This document shows, one piece after another, positions 12,480 to 24,395 of a stretch of DNA of 64,000 nucleotides. Within the stretch, counting starts at the first letter, position 1. Every line of letters begins with the position of its first letter. Made by a program: the position numbers and the translations under genes. This DNA is from Lunularia cruciata (taxonomy: Eukaryota > Streptophyta > Marchantiopsida > Lunulariales > Lunulariaceae): contig OX419761.1 of NCBI GenBank assembly GCA_948567375.1, positions 29,018,501 to 29,082,500 of the forward strand. Direction: 5' to 3'. The notes beneath the pieces were generated by a model. That model saw only the letters and a list, made by a program, of their open reading frames with translations, made no database searches and was not told the DNA's origin.

Positions 12480-13273
12480 TAAGAGTTTTGAGATTTGAAG
12501 AGGTAGATATGAAGAGGTGCATTGTCATCTCGGATCTACAAGTAGAAGAGTTGTTAGGAAACTGTATTTTTGTTAGATAATTGCTAAAATGTTTCACTAT
12601 TTAAAGGTGGCATTCACAGTCATATGTTGTTCAGTGCTCATAATTCTAAGAATAGATAAAGCAAAGTGCTCTGAAGCAGTGCTTGTCATTTGAGCTTAAT
12701 TCCAAGTATCAACTTTATGATTGTGTTTGTGAGTGTATGGAGAATTTCAAAATGCAAGTCAGTGTGTTTGTTGGATGTTAGATTTTGCAACCTTGATCTT
12801 CATTTTGTGTGTTTGATCTTGAGTGAAGTGCAATCGGAGCAATGCCTTCATAGATCTGAGAGGAATTGTAGTGTTGGTAGCATTTGCATTTGTGAGTTCA
12901 ATGCATTGTTGATATGAAGTAATTTTGATGGAGGAAGTTGTGCCTTCATTGGAGGGGTGGAACACAATTTTGAGGCAAGGTCATTTTGTAGTGAAGTGTA
13001 GTTTTCAAGAGAGATTGAATCATCAAAATCAAGATTGTTTGGAAAGATTTGATGGAGTTGTGATTGAGGAGTGTTAATTTGTGACTAGACTGCAAATCAG
13101 TGCTTGTTACTCTCTTCTAGGTGTAGTTTCTACTCAAGAGATTAAAGATAAAATCAATAAGGACTACATTGTGACATTTGACTTTGTATATGACCAATTC
13201 TGAATTGTATCTTTGCGGGAACAGACTTTAGTTACCTGATAACTGCAAAAGTGATATTTGCCAAGTTGTCATA

Positions 13274-13926
13274 CAATTAGCAACCAAAATTGACCTCAAA
13301 ATGTTGCACCCAAAGCATGTTATAATTGTGGCTCGATGGGCCATTAGTCTCCAAACTATCAGGAGCCAAGACGGAAAATTGGGTATGTTCTCTTATGTGG
13401 AAATTGTAAAGGATTATGTTATACTGACAATTAGTGTCCTCATCTACCTAAACCAAAGCTGCTTGTGAAATATGTACACACCCCAGCTGAGCATGCTACA
13501 CTTCAGGAAAAAGGGGATACAACTGTAAATTTTATAACACTTGAGGAGGAGAGACCTCAAGAAGGGAGTTCGGCTTCCGAAGGTGAATGGTCGTACCTCA
13601 AAATTTTGAAGGTTGAGACATGCTCGAGGAAGAAGAAGCATGATCTTGAGGAACTAAGTACTACCTCCTTGTCCTCATGAAAGGCAAAGAGATTACGCCC
13701 AAAGGTTATGCTTTCTGCTAAGGAGGAAAAGATTGTAGCAAAAGCTAAAGCTAAAGCTTTGCAGAAAGAAATCAAGGAAGTAGTACTCAGAACTCATGAG
13801 ATGAGATGAGTTGGAGGAGGAGATCAAGATGAAGCCTCCCATTTTTTGGCAGATATCAGATCCAAAGTGAAGGGTTTGATCCAAGATGAGGTTGGCCAAC
13901 CCAAAGAACATCGGGTCAAGAATGCC
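13274..13926 (+). pseudogene. gag C-terminus of the old Ty3-type element
   Basis: Contains a zinc knuckle of C-x2-C-x4-H form (CYNCGSMGH, about 13315-13341), then a second Cys-rich stretch (CGNC...C...C, about 13398-13440) and a basic/acidic linker. It ends in a Lys/Arg-rich stretch at 13880-13926 directly before the inserted two-LTR element. The frame resumes in protease sequence after 17356, so this is the gag-protease junction region of the backbone element. Stops at 13678 and 13808 show it is dead. Confidence 0.65.
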
Positions 13927-14790
13927 TATGGTATCTACATTCTTCATTTTGGACGAGTTTTAAAGAAGAAGTGCATTATTGAAACCAAATTGCAACCAAA
14001 TGGAGAAGAAATGAGAGGAAACTTGTGCTTTGATCAGGCCCAAGGTAGTCAATTTCCTATTGGAAGAAGAAGGAATTGGATTGGATCAAACCCGGAGAAG
14101 CTTACTTTGTGTCATAGGAGGAAAAACTCGGATCAGATGCTAAAGGAAGGCATACTCTACGACAGAATGGAGGGTATAGGTCAGGATTCTTGTGGGGGCC
14201 ATATCTCAATGATTAAAAGTTCAACTTTGTGTCTATGTTTGTGAGTGTTGGGAGAATTTCAAAGTGCAAGTCAGTGTGCGTGTTGGATGTTGGATTCCGC
14301 AGCCTTGATCTTTACTCTATGTGTTTGATCTTGAGTGAAGTGCAATTGGAGCAATGCCTTGACAGATGTGAGAGGAATTGTAGTGTTGGTAGTATTTGAC
14401 ATTTGTGAGTGCAACATAGAGTTAATGTGAAGCAATTTTGATTGAGGAAGTTGTGCCTTTAGTAGAGGGATGGAACACAATTCTGAGGTGAAGTCATTTT
14501 GCATTGAAGTGCTATCTTTGAGAGAACCTGAATCATCACAATCAAGATTTGTTTGGACAGTATTTGCTATGTTGTGATTATGGGTGTGTAGATGTGTGGC
14601 AAGTTGTCAGATTGTGAGCTTGTTACTCTCTTTTGGGTGTGGTTTCTACCTGAGAGATTAAAGACGCAACCAAGAAGAACTACATTGTTACTGTTTGACT
14701 TTGTATTTGACCAATTGTGAATTATATCTCTACGGGAACAGACTTTACTTACCTGATTACCACAAAAGTGATATTTACAAGGTTGTCATA
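13927..14790 (+). repeat. 5' LTR (internally deleted)
   Basis: Begins with a decayed form of the family terminus (TATGGTATCTACA) and ends GTTGTCATA. It matches the start and end of 15465-17356, but the middle is missing: the join is near 14222, where a stretch matching about 15760 runs into one matching about 16790. Confidence 0.8.
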
Positions 14791-14797
14791 TGATGTT

Positions 14798-14815
14798 TGG
14801 CGCCGGTGCCGGGGA
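14798..14815 (+). promoter_or_regulatory. Primer-binding site, tRNA-Asp type
   Basis: TGGCGCCGGTGCCGGGGA, 7 bases after the LTR. It differs at one base from the site widely used by plant Ty3 elements, which is complementary to the 3' end of tRNA-Asp (family knowledge from memory). Confidence 0.85.
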
Positions 14816-15451
14816 TACAATCTTCAAGAGTGAAAGGATACAAAGATTTGTTGTTATTTCATAATAGGGAAGGAAAATGAGGAGAACTTTCAAGAATGTT
14901 CAAGAATTAAATCAAGATTCAAAGGAGTTTACTTCCTCTAAAGAGTCAGACAAGGAATAGTCTTTTTGGAGTGAGTTGGAGCATACAGTGGCCACAATAC
15001 TTTGTGAGTCACTAGCACTCAGCATTTTTGAACCCCCTTCTCTTGAGAAAGTGAATCCAAAGACACCTTTCCTTGAGTTCCAATTGTTACCTTCAAATTC
15101 TTGGCCACAGACAATGAATTTAAATATTGAAGTGATTTGGAGTGTTCATCGCCTAGTTTGGTTCCCAATTCTCCCCATTAGAGAAAGGAAGAAAGAAAGA
15201 AATAAAAAAAAGATAGTTTATGATATAGAGAAGGAAAACTATGGATCTCTTAGCAAAACTTGAAGTGATCCATTTGGAGGACTCAATTGGGCGTGCACAG
15301 AAGGAAATTATCAGAGCATTGACATAGACCACTTTCATTATTAATTTTGTGCATAATGTTGTTCAAAATCAAGCACAAAAACTTTACCTTTGTCATTTTC
15401 TTCATCTTGTTCTTAATTTGGAGGTCTATGTTTGCGGGGATGCTCACATTT
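14816..15451 (+). other. Internal region of the LARD-like element
   Basis: Holds one short open frame (about 14976-15263) with a basic C-terminus and no recognisable domain. Nothing resembling gag, protease, RT or integrase is visible. Confidence 0.5.
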
Positions 15452-15462
15452 GAGGGAGAGGG
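15452..15462 (+). promoter_or_regulatory. Polypurine tract
   Basis: GAGGGAGAGGG, two bases before the TGTGG start of the 3' LTR, where plus-strand priming is expected. Confidence 0.85.
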
Positions 15463-15464
15463 TA

Positions 15465-17356
15465 TGTGGTACCCACATTTTTCATTTTGGATGAGTTAAA
15501 GAAGAATTGCATTACTTAAACCAAATTGAAACCAAATTGAAACCAAATGAGGGGAAACTTGTGTTTTGATCAGGCCCGAGGTAGTCTACTTTGTATTGGA
15601 AGAAGAAGGACTCGGATTGGATCAAACCCAAAGAAGCTTACTTTGTGTCATAAGAGGAAAAACTTGGATTAGATGCTGAAGCAAGGCAAACTCGAAGAAG
15701 GCGGAATAGAGGTTACATGTCAAGATTCTTGTGTGGGTCATATCTCAATGATGAAAAGTTCAAATCATGCGTGCTATATCTTGTTGAAAGCATCTCGTTT
15801 AAGGCTTTCCATTGCTACTAAAAGTGTAGAGTTTGGAGTTCTATAGCAAAAGTTAAAATCATTTGAAGTTTTGGGAGTAGATGTACAGAGTAGTTTAGTG
15901 TCTTCGGGTTGGTGTCGTTGGGTCTATACGACTTCAGACTTTGGACTTTGGGTCTAAAGAGTTTGCCTCAAGACAAATATGATTCAACCCAAGATAATCC
16001 GACATCAGGTATAGGAATCTTTGGGTTAGATATTTGAAGCGTCTAAAATAGTTAAGATAGGAAAAGAAGATATTTAAGATACCCATGACTTCAATTTTAG
16101 TTTCAATTGAAAATAAGATAGAATTAGAAGAGAAATAGTAGTAGTGAAGGAACCCAAAGTGCAAGATCAGACAATAAATGTCTTTGGATCAATAACATGA
16201 GCAATTAAGGGAAAGTGGGTTACAGATTGAAGGCGTAGATAGTTTATACATGCTTTCAATTACAATTCTTGATGAGGATATAGTTAAATTAGCAAAGCAA
16301 TCGATAATAGTTAGACCCGATGTTGCGAAAGTAGGAGTGCAAGTATCTTTGGATTTGACATTTGAGACATTAAAGAAGAGTGGGTCAAGAGATAAAGAGA
16401 TAGAAAGGTTACCCATGACCTCAATTGTAGTTCAAAGTGAAGAAGTTGTAGAAACAGTGAAGGATTTGGTAGAATCAAATATACCCAAAGAAAGGGAAGT
16501 GATAGGAAGATCATTAGGTTTGGAAGTTGATGAATAGATTGACATCAAATCAGATTAGTAATAATTTTGAGATTTGAATAGGTAGATATGAAGAGGTGCA
16601 TTGTTAGTTTAGATCTACAAGTAGGAAGAGTTGTTAGGAAGCGGTACATTAGGAATATAATTGTAGGTTGCTTTACTATTAAAGGGGAGCATTTGTAGTA
16701 AAATGTTGTTCAATGCTCATAATTCTGAGAATAAAGAAAGCAAAGTGTTGTGAAGGAGTGCTCATTGTTTGAGCTTAATTTCAAATATCAATTTTGTGTC
16801 TATGTTTGTGAGTGTTGGGAGAATTTTGATGTGCAAGTCAATGTCTATGTCGGATGTTGGATTTTGCAACCTTGATCTTTACTCTATGTGTTTGATCCTA
16901 AGTTAAGTACAATCGGAGCAATGCCTTGACAGATCTAAGAGGAATTGTAGTGTTGGTAGTATTTTGCATTTGTGAGTGCAGTGCACAGTTGATGTGAAGC
17001 AATTTCAATCAAGGAAGTTGTGCCTTCAATGGAGGTGTGGAACACAATTCTGAGGCAAGGTTGTTTTGCATTGAAGTGCCGTTTTTGGGAGGGCATGAAT
17101 CATCACAATCAAGATTGTTTGGAAAGATTTGATGGAGTTGTGATTATGTGTGACAAATTGTTGTGACAAGACTGCGAGTCAATGCTTGTTACTCTCTTTT
17201 GGATGTAGTTGCTACTTGAGAGATTAAAGACAAAAGCAAGAAGGACTACATTGTGAACATTTGACTTCATATTTGACCAATTTTGAATAGTATCTCTGCG
17301 AGAACAAACTTTACTTACCTGATTATCGCAAAAGTGATATTTGCCAGGTTGTCACA
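15465..17356 (+). repeat. 3' LTR, short subfamily
   Basis: 1892 bp, TGTGGTACCCACA to GTTGTCACA. It is near-identical in layout to the solo LTR at 1581-3470. It carries a fragment of the coiled-coil frame's C-terminus at 16250-16537, preceded by a diverged second copy of the same short module. Confidence 0.85.
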
Positions 17357-18120
17357 CCACCAGTACTCTAGTCACCATCATGAAGTGCCCCAAAGTCAAA
17401 TTTGAACATGGTGAGACCCCGAATCTGAAGACAAAAGTGAAATTGGAGGAGTACCTTAATTTAATATTGTAGCGGATTTGGTATACATGAGTGCAAATGT
17501 TACATTCAAGCAACTATAGGAAGACAATAAGCTGTACAAGAAGCACCTAAGTTCAGCCCTCAAGAAAGTAAGGGCGATGTTTAAAAAAGATCTACCAGCC
17601 ATTTATCAAATTGAACAAGAAGATTTGGGATCTCCTAAAGTTGATGCGGAGATTGTAGGATGCATGATCACCTCGATACCCATTGATACAGGTTCCACTG
17701 TGAATGTCATGACTGAAGACATTGCAAATAGGTTGGATACCATACATTTAAGCCAACACCCCAAGTTTTGAAAGTTGTAGACAAAACCAGGAGATAGCCA
17801 TTGGACATGCTATCAAACATTACAACAATCATTGGAGGGGTACCTTCCAAATTAAAGTATATTGTATTAAGACCAAAAAAAAAGATGGGTTACCCACTTT
17901 TGATCGGAAGGCCTTGGTCGTATAGAGCCCTAGTTGTGGTGGATTGGCACCAGTAGAAGTTGCACTTTAAGGACATTTCGTCCAAGGACCAGAAGCTGGT
18001 GACCGTAAGTTGGACAAAGGTTCCACACCTTGGGGAAACAACTTTGTCAAAAGATGAGAATGAATCCAAAGATTTGTTGTCTTTGCCTTTAGAATAAATT
18101 TTCAAGATGAAGTCCAAGTC
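17357..18120 (+). pseudogene. Aspartic protease region of the old Ty3-type element
   Basis: The retropepsin active-site motif is visible as PIDTGSTVNVM in the frame at 17577-17771, with the downstream hydrophobic-Gly strand (LIGRPW, about 17903-17920). The upstream part (17357-17576) is the gag-protease linker. Stops and shifts (for example 17475 and 17769) show it is inactive. Downstream, an LTR fragment interrupts the path to the methyltransferase-like region. Confidence 0.8.
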
Positions 18121-18725
18121 AAGTGCTATGAAGTACTGCTCGTCGTTTGAGCTTAATTTTGGGTATCAACATTGTGTTTGTGTTTGTGTTTGTGAGTGTG
18201 TGGAGAAGTGCAACTCAATGTGCATGTTGGATGTTGGATTCCGTAGCCTTGATCTTCATTTTGTGTGTTTGATCTTGAGTGAAGTGCAATTGAAGCAATG
18301 CGTTGACAGATATGAGAGGAATTGTAGTGTTGGTAGTATTCTGCATTTGTGAGTGCAGCGTAGTGTTGATGTAAGGTGATTTCAATCAAGGAAGTTGTGC
18401 CTTCAGTGGAGGGGTGGAACACAATTTTGAGGCAAAGTTGTTTTGCAGTGAAGTGCTATTTTCGGGAGAGATTGAATCATCACAATCAAGATTGTTTGGA
18501 AAGATTTGATGGAGTTATGATTAAGTGTGACAAATTGTTGTGATGAGACTACGAGTCAGAGTTTGTTATTCTCTTCTAGGTGTAGTTGCTACTTGAGAAA
18601 TTAAAGAAGAACTCAAGAAGAACTACTTGTTACTATTTGACTTTGTATTTGACCAATTCTAAATCTACGAGAACAAACTTTACTTACCTAATTACCGCAA
18701 AAGTGATACTTGCCGAGTTGACACA
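18121..18725 (+). mobile_element. Long-LTR family, 3' fragment
   Basis: About 605 bp matching only the terminal tail of the family, from the sequence around 2860 of copy 1 to the terminus. It ends GTTGACACA. The 5' part is missing, so no target duplication can be tested. It separates the protease from the methyltransferase-like region of the backbone element. Confidence 0.8.
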
Positions 18726-20250
18726 TATTGCGACAATAGTTGAGTCATATGATGTGCTAGTTGGTGGAGCAGTGTTATACCCCATTGCTTTTGGTATTGA
18801 CTATTAGGAGGAGATAGCCTCCTAAAGACCAGGTTGGCAGTCAGGTGAGGGACGAGTATGTTGCATACAAGTACGCTTTAGTAGTGGCAATCTTGTCTTA
18901 CTACAATGTGGGACCATGGCAGCATCGGTTTCAGCTTTTAGTGGTGTTGTTACTTGGCTTGGTGAATTATTAGAGGAGAATGCCCATGTAGAGGATACTC
19001 CTATACCAGAGGAGATCACTTGGATTTGGAGTACAAGTGGGATTGTTCCATCTATCTTGGATGTTCTATTGTGGAGTTTGGAAAAGGCATTGCAACAACA
19101 TGCATATCAATTGGTGCATCTGGCTTGGAGTGGAGCCTTTGTACCACCAAGAGATGAGTGTGAGGATGAGCCTCTAGAGTTGATTACCTTGACACCTCTG
19201 GATACCACACTCATTGCTTGGCAGTATCCAATAGAGGAGGTATGTCTATTGGAGTTGTTTGGTGGGATTAGCACCAGACTAGTTGTGGTACTGCAGGCAA
19301 GTATAGAGGTACTTGTATGTGGAGAGAGATGAGACTGCTATGCGAGTCTCTCTACATCATCTGGCACACTTGGCCTATCGGTATCATGAGTTATGAGTTA
19401 TTACCAATGTCAGTAGTTAGGGGTTAGTAGAAGGCCCTACAAGCAGACATTTCCTTATTGGGGGCACATGATCTAGAGAGACATGGGCATGTTCACTTGG
19501 TGATTTTTGGATAGCCATGTTAGGGACATACACGTGCTGGTTGAGGTTTGGGTCTTTAGGATCCCTATTTTGGTGTGTTTTGAGAGTGTTACATATACTA
19601 CAACATCTCTAGGTCCATCAGTCTATTTCTCCAACTTACCTTTTGGAGAATGTTCCTTTGATGGGTGGTTCTTGCACTAGAGTGGTGGCGAGTACACGTC
19701 AAGTCCATTCTTGGACGAGACCTACTGTATTGTTAGATGCAGCCAGAGTGGAATCATGAGCTCATCATCTTCATCTTTGGTAGATGAACCTCTTACTTAG
19801 AGAAGTTCTACAACATGCATATGATGGGATTCAAAAACTAGACCACATCTTTGTTGATGACATCTTGGATGTTGGGTGTCAATCTCAACAATAGCAGTGG
19901 TTGATAGGTCACCTTTGGCAGTGATGAACCTAGTTGGACAGCCTAGAGCCGCTTTTCCCACACTTATGAGTCTCCCAAGTTCTCATGCTTTTTGAGAGGG
20001 AGGTCATGGATTGGTTTGGGACTCATAGTTAGCAATTGGTGGAGCCCAATGTTGATGAGAGAGAGTGGGTGATGGATTTTCACACTGGTATTATTGCTAT
20101 TCTAGCAGTGTCAGAGGCATCCAAGCATCAGGTGTTAGGTTAGGCTATGGATCTAAACTATTTGACCTGGATTGAGAGCCTTGGCTTGGCAGAGCAGTGT
20201 AGGATGCACTTGATAAGATTTTGACTATGATTTGAAGGGCCTAGGACTAT
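18726..20250 (+). pseudogene. Cytosine-C5 DNA methyltransferase-like domain inside the Ty3-type polyprotein
   Basis: The order of blocks fits the C5-methyltransferase fold. A motif I-like Gly-rich turn (LELFGGIST, 19246-19275) would bind SAM. A motif IV-like Pro-Cys (19515-19520) in a context V-I-F-G-x-P-C-x-G-H would supply the catalytic Cys. A motif VI-like Glu-Asn-Val (19646-19654) follows, and a C-terminal block RAAFPTLM (about 19945-19968) is next. Several frame changes and stops are present, including TAG on both sides of the Pro-Cys, so it cannot be active. It lies between protease and RT of the backbone. I recall similar domains in retroelements of seedless plants; that was not searched. 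The assignment rests on motif order, not on alignment. Confidence 0.7.
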
Positions 20251-20603
20251 TTGACAAAAAAAGGTAAAATGCACATTACCAAAGAATTTTTTTTATTCAC
20301 TCTATGGAAGCAAACAGATGTTGTGGAGCTTTTGCACCTCTCCCTGCATAACCCAGAGACAAAACAAATTGGCTAGAAAAAAGGAAGAGATCTCCAGGCT
20401 CCTTATAAGATGTTGTATTGATCAAACCCATTATGACTTTTTTAAAGCAAGCTGGGTATCTTCAAATCCTAATATTACCACCAGTTGCAACTCAAACACT
20501 TGTGAGCCCTTTACCTATAAAGACAAATCATGCACATGCTCGGGGTGATGGACCAAGTGGACAAGGTATTCTTGGGATGCAACTAGTGGCTTCTAGGGAG
20601 AAT
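20251..20603 (+). pseudogene. Linker between methyltransferase-like and RT regions
   Basis: Broken frame rich in Lys and aromatic residues, with no domain recognised. It joins the methyltransferase-like relic to the decapeptide repeats and is part of the same dead polyprotein by position. Confidence 0.4.
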
Positions 20604-20681
20604 GGTCTACTTGGAGTCCATCTAGATAAGCATGGTCTACTTAGCATCCATCTAAGTGAGCGTGGTCTACTTGGATTACAT
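20604..20681 (+). repeat. 30-bp tandem repeats coding a decapeptide
   Basis: Two full 30-bp units (20604-20633, 20634-20663) and a partial third encode G-L-L-[GS]-x-H-L-x-x-x type decapeptides. A diverged unit lies just upstream (about 20568), and another (GLLGMQ) continues at about 25200, beyond the inserted LTR. The array therefore spans the insertion point of copy 4. Confidence 0.75.
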
Positions 20682-21079
20682 TATGGTGCCTACATTTTTT
20701 TTTTCTTCTATTTTGTTAGATTTTTGAAGAAGAAGTAAGTAAGAAAGCCAAATTACAAAGGAAAGAATGGATTGGTGTATCTTTGGAGTAAATCCAAAGA
20801 AGTCGACTTGGGGTCAAAAACCGGAAGTTCTTGGATGGGATTACAAAGAGACAAGTCCAAAGAAGAACCAGAAAGCAAAGGCTGATACAAAGATAGTATA
20901 ACAACCTTTCTATGTGGCAAGAAAGTACACTTCAAGAAACGGTGGAGGCATGAGAAGAAGACCTTGACAATGACAAGAAGCCAACACACAGAAGAAGTGG
21001 GAGTTGATTTTGAAATTGACTGAAGAATGATTGCACTTTGGGGCATATAAAATTGTGATTGCAAAGGAGGAAATCGAAT

Positions 21080-24000
21080 ATGTCAAATAAGTATCATGTT
21101 CTTCTAAGTAGTCATCCTATAGTAATGTGTGTCAAGAAGCCAATTGAGAGTGAAATTTTCCAAAGTCTAGAAGGGATTAGAGTGTTGCGTCTAGGAGAAG
21201 AGATATTCTTTTAGTGCCAAAGAACTAGAGAGCAAATCATGGCAAAGAAGGCCAAGAACGCACTCACAGTGAAGAGTTTTGCAATTTGGAGGTAAGATAG
21301 CATAGCAAGGATCAAGGTCTTGAATAGACTTTGAATGGCATTTTTAGCATGGAATTGGAATTTAAGTTTCTCAAAAGTCATGGCAAAGATAGCTACCAAT
21401 AATTGTGAGAAAGGCCCTAAAGTCAAGGGGAAGAGAGGAATCTGGCTTGATGAATTGAGTCGGATTGGAGGTTAGTATTGCGGAAGGAAGCAAGAGAGGC
21501 AATTGGGATCACCTTCTATCAGAAGTGTGATGCTGCAGAGGAGACTATGGAAATCCAAAAATTGTTCTTTGCTTTGCATACTACCAATGGTTACAAAGTG
21601 GAGTCCTATCTAGACCCAATTAAATGAAGCATTGTAGGCACAATAATGGCCATGTTCAAACCTAAACAAACAACATACGTGAACATGCAATAGGCAGTCT
21701 TCTTCCACCAAATGTTTGCAGGAGTGAAGGTGAACTGGGAGAACTGCTTCCACCAACTGTAATACCAAGAGCTAGCCATATGATCTAGATGTGAAATTTG
21801 GTTTGGTAACATCTAGAATGATTTTATACATGATGGTCAAAATAGATAAGATAGAAGTATCACCAAAAGAGTACTTCTACTAATAGGGCAAAAACTGAAA
21901 TAGACTTGAGAACCTTAGAACCAATAGCTAGACATATGATTTAAAGGTGAGAATTGGTTTGGTAACATCTGGAAGGATGTTACAAATGATGGACTAAACA
22001 GATCAAAAAGAGGTATCACCAATAGACTTCTACTAATAGAGTAGGAATTGAAATATGCTTGAAATCTTTGAAGGCAATTTCGGAGGCCTAAACGGATGAA
22101 TTAGGCCTCGAAAATGTGCAGATCCCCCCCAACAAAGGAAAGGTTGGCCTTCCCTTCCCCTTGCTTTGTCTCGTTGAGAGCTTTCCAACGGTACCTTACT
22201 CACATGATTTTGAGATTCCTACAGGAAGATTCCCTAAAAGATTCCCTCCGGTCAAAGCTTGTTTGACCAACCAGATAGGACCTAGACCAGACATGTCACC
22301 CATCCAACTAATTAATCCAAGGGTGGAGCTTGCTAACATGTCACCTATCTGTGTCCCTAATCTTATGGTGGAGCTTCCTTGGAGGAGATCCTCTTTGTCT
22401 ATATAATAAAGAGAAGGTGCTCCCTTGGGGCATCGAATGTTTGAGTGTGCAATCTGTGTTTTCTCTCTTCTCTTGTCCTCGGAGTATTACACCAGCAGAT
22501 GAGGCAGATGATCATCAATTGGAGAACCAGTTCACCTCCACATTATTTTGCACCATTTGCAGCACACTTCTAGTTTGGATTGAATTTGTTGACAAAGGAG
22601 GAGAGGCATTGCATGGTGTTACATTTCCATCCTAATCTACAACAAGAAGTGGATGAAGAGGAGCAGCATTACTTGTCTCACCTTCAAGCCAGCGATGATC
22701 ACTTTACTAGAACGGGAAAAATTGAGAGGGTGGAAGGAAGAAGTCCAAAGACAAAGAAGCGGACAAAACCCAAAGGAGTAGTGTTGCCTCAAACACAACA
22801 GAAGACCCAAAGACTTACTCTATGAGGTAAGAAGGCGGTGAAGGAAGAGATGTTGGAAACAGAGTTTGAAGAGGAGACAAAGTCTAGAGGAGACTCAGAA
22901 GAAGTGGAGCTCACACTACAAAGTGGGAAATCTGGAAGTGAGAGTGATGGTGAAGAGGAAGTTCAGCAATCGGCTGAAGCAAAAGAAGATGAAGACTTTC
23001 ATGCGGCGATTGACCATATGGAGGGAAGAGATAATCCTTGTTTAGAACTGGTCATGGAGAAGATGGGTGCAGTGCCAAAGGAGGAAGATTGCAAGGGAGG
23101 TAGAGACAAGATAGCAACAAGGGAAGACCTTGCAAGACCAAGTTCAGCCGGTAAGGAAGAAGGAAGCTCCAAAGCAATATCGCTAAAAGTACAAAGATCA
23201 AGATTATGGGAGAAGGAGCCAGGGGAAGAGACAAAGTACAAAGATGGAGCAAAAGACAAAGAGAACTTTAGAGGAGTACAATATTTAATGCAAATTGTGA
23301 CTCCATTGTTGGAGCTATTGAAGGAGCAACAAAAGGTAATCCTGCAAGATCGTATGAAGGTGAAGAATGAGTTGCAAGTGGTGAAGTACCTACAAGGTGA
23401 AGTGAAGGGATTGCGGGAGAGTGTAACCCAAAGAGAAGAAGAAGTTGAGGAGCTTTGGGTGGATATAGTCTTCAAGAAGAAGACGTTCGAGAATTTGCAA
23501 GAAGGTTTTGAGAAGAAGGGAAGAGAGATACAACATCAAGTCAAAGAGTTGAAAGAGCAAATGATGTTGTTGGCAAAGATGAAAGAGGAAGTTAGTGAAG
23601 CTCGCATCAAAAGTATTCATGTGAAAGCAATGGTAGCAGTGATGGAGCAAGAGTTAGAGGATCTGAAGAAGAGTGCAGCAGGGAAAGATCAAGCATGGCA
23701 AAGAGAGTTGTTGATCCGACATCAAGAGGAATAAAGATTAAGAGACTTGGTAAGAAGTGCCAAGCTATAGAGTTCTCAATATGCAGAGGACAAGAAAATG
23801 CTTGCTATTGAGTACAAAGACAAGTTGAAGATGTACCGAGAAGAGTTGATGGTAGAGCAATCTCGAGGGTATGCATCAGAATCAGTAGAGAAGTTGTTGG
23901 GAGACTACGGGCCATGTTGTGCATGGAGGCTGAAGGAAGGTTGGAGGAAGCAAGACTACATGAATTGAAATTGCTTGTGCAGAAACTCAAAAGAGGAGAG

Positions 24001-24395
24001 CAAAAGATGTAGATATGGACACTCTTCTGATTTGTTTAAGGGAAAGAGTAGATAGAAAGATGTTGGAGGTAAGAAACAATGTAAGTCTCAGATTAGATTT
24101 AGTGAACTTAGAGTTGGAGAGGATTAGGAGTAATGTGAAGGAGGAGAAGAAGTCCAAAGTAGCAGAAGTAGGAGTGTAGGTGTCTTTGGAGTTGTCATCT
24201 GAGACATTAGAGAAGAGTGGGTTGGGAGATAAAAAGATAGAAAGGTTACCCATGACCTCAATTTTAAGTCATAGTAGAGAAGTAGTAAAAATAGTGAAGG
24301 ATATGGTAGTTGATGATAGATCCAAAGAATGAGAAGTAATAGGAAGATCATCGGGTTTGGAAGCTGAAGAAGAAGTAGACATCAGATTGGATTAG
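21080..24395 (+). pseudogene. Coiled-coil LTR protein, copy 4
   Basis: ATG at 21080, 34 bases after a TATAAAA box (21046-21052). The frame is split by the solo LTR at 21758-22491. The stretch 22838-23734 is open for 298 codons and is strongly acidic/basic with heptad-like spacing (coiled coil). It then continues with stops to the conserved end at 24395. The sequence diverges from copy 5 in the linker, which suggests an older subfamily. Confidence 0.65.
21758..22491 (+). mobile_element. Solo LTR of the Ty3 chromovirus family, duplicated-U3 form
   Basis: 734 bp, TGTAATAC...GTATTACA, with flanks CCAAC (21753-21757) and CCAGC (22492-22496), a one-mismatch duplication. Like 9444-10180, it carries the 156-bp tandem duplication at its start. 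Confidence 0.9.

Larger units (their letters stand above)
8744..13273 (+). mobile_element. Long-LTR family copy 3 (probable solo LTR)
   Basis: Starts TGTGGTACCCACA at 8744 and ends GTTGTCATA at 13273. Without the 737-bp gypsy LTR and its duplication (9444-10185) it is about 3.79 kb. Flanks are CAATG (8739-8743) and CAATT (13274-13278), a 4/5 duplication, and no purine tract precedes it. It is therefore better read as a solo LTR inserted in gag than as the 3' LTR of the element starting at 6990. Confidence 0.75.
13927..17356 (+). mobile_element. Non-autonomous two-LTR element (LARD-like)
   Basis: The 5' LTR is 13927-14790, the internal region only 674 bp, and the 3' LTR 15465-17356. A clear primer site follows the 5' LTR and a purine tract precedes the 3' LTR, so the cis signals for reverse transcription are present. 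No gag or pol domain is recognisable between them. The 5' LTR has lost about 1 kb internally compared with the 3' LTR. No convincing 5-bp duplication is visible (ATGCC against CCACC). It sits inside the backbone gag-pro gene. Proteins would have to be supplied in trans. Confidence 0.8.

Noticed and set aside
13922-17361. Target duplication for the LARD-like element
   Set aside because: Flanks ATGCC and CCACC match at only two of five positions, so no duplication is claimed.
18170-18200. GTGTTT microsatellite
   Set aside because: A short local expansion within the LTR tail, also present in shorter form in sister copies; not an independent feature.
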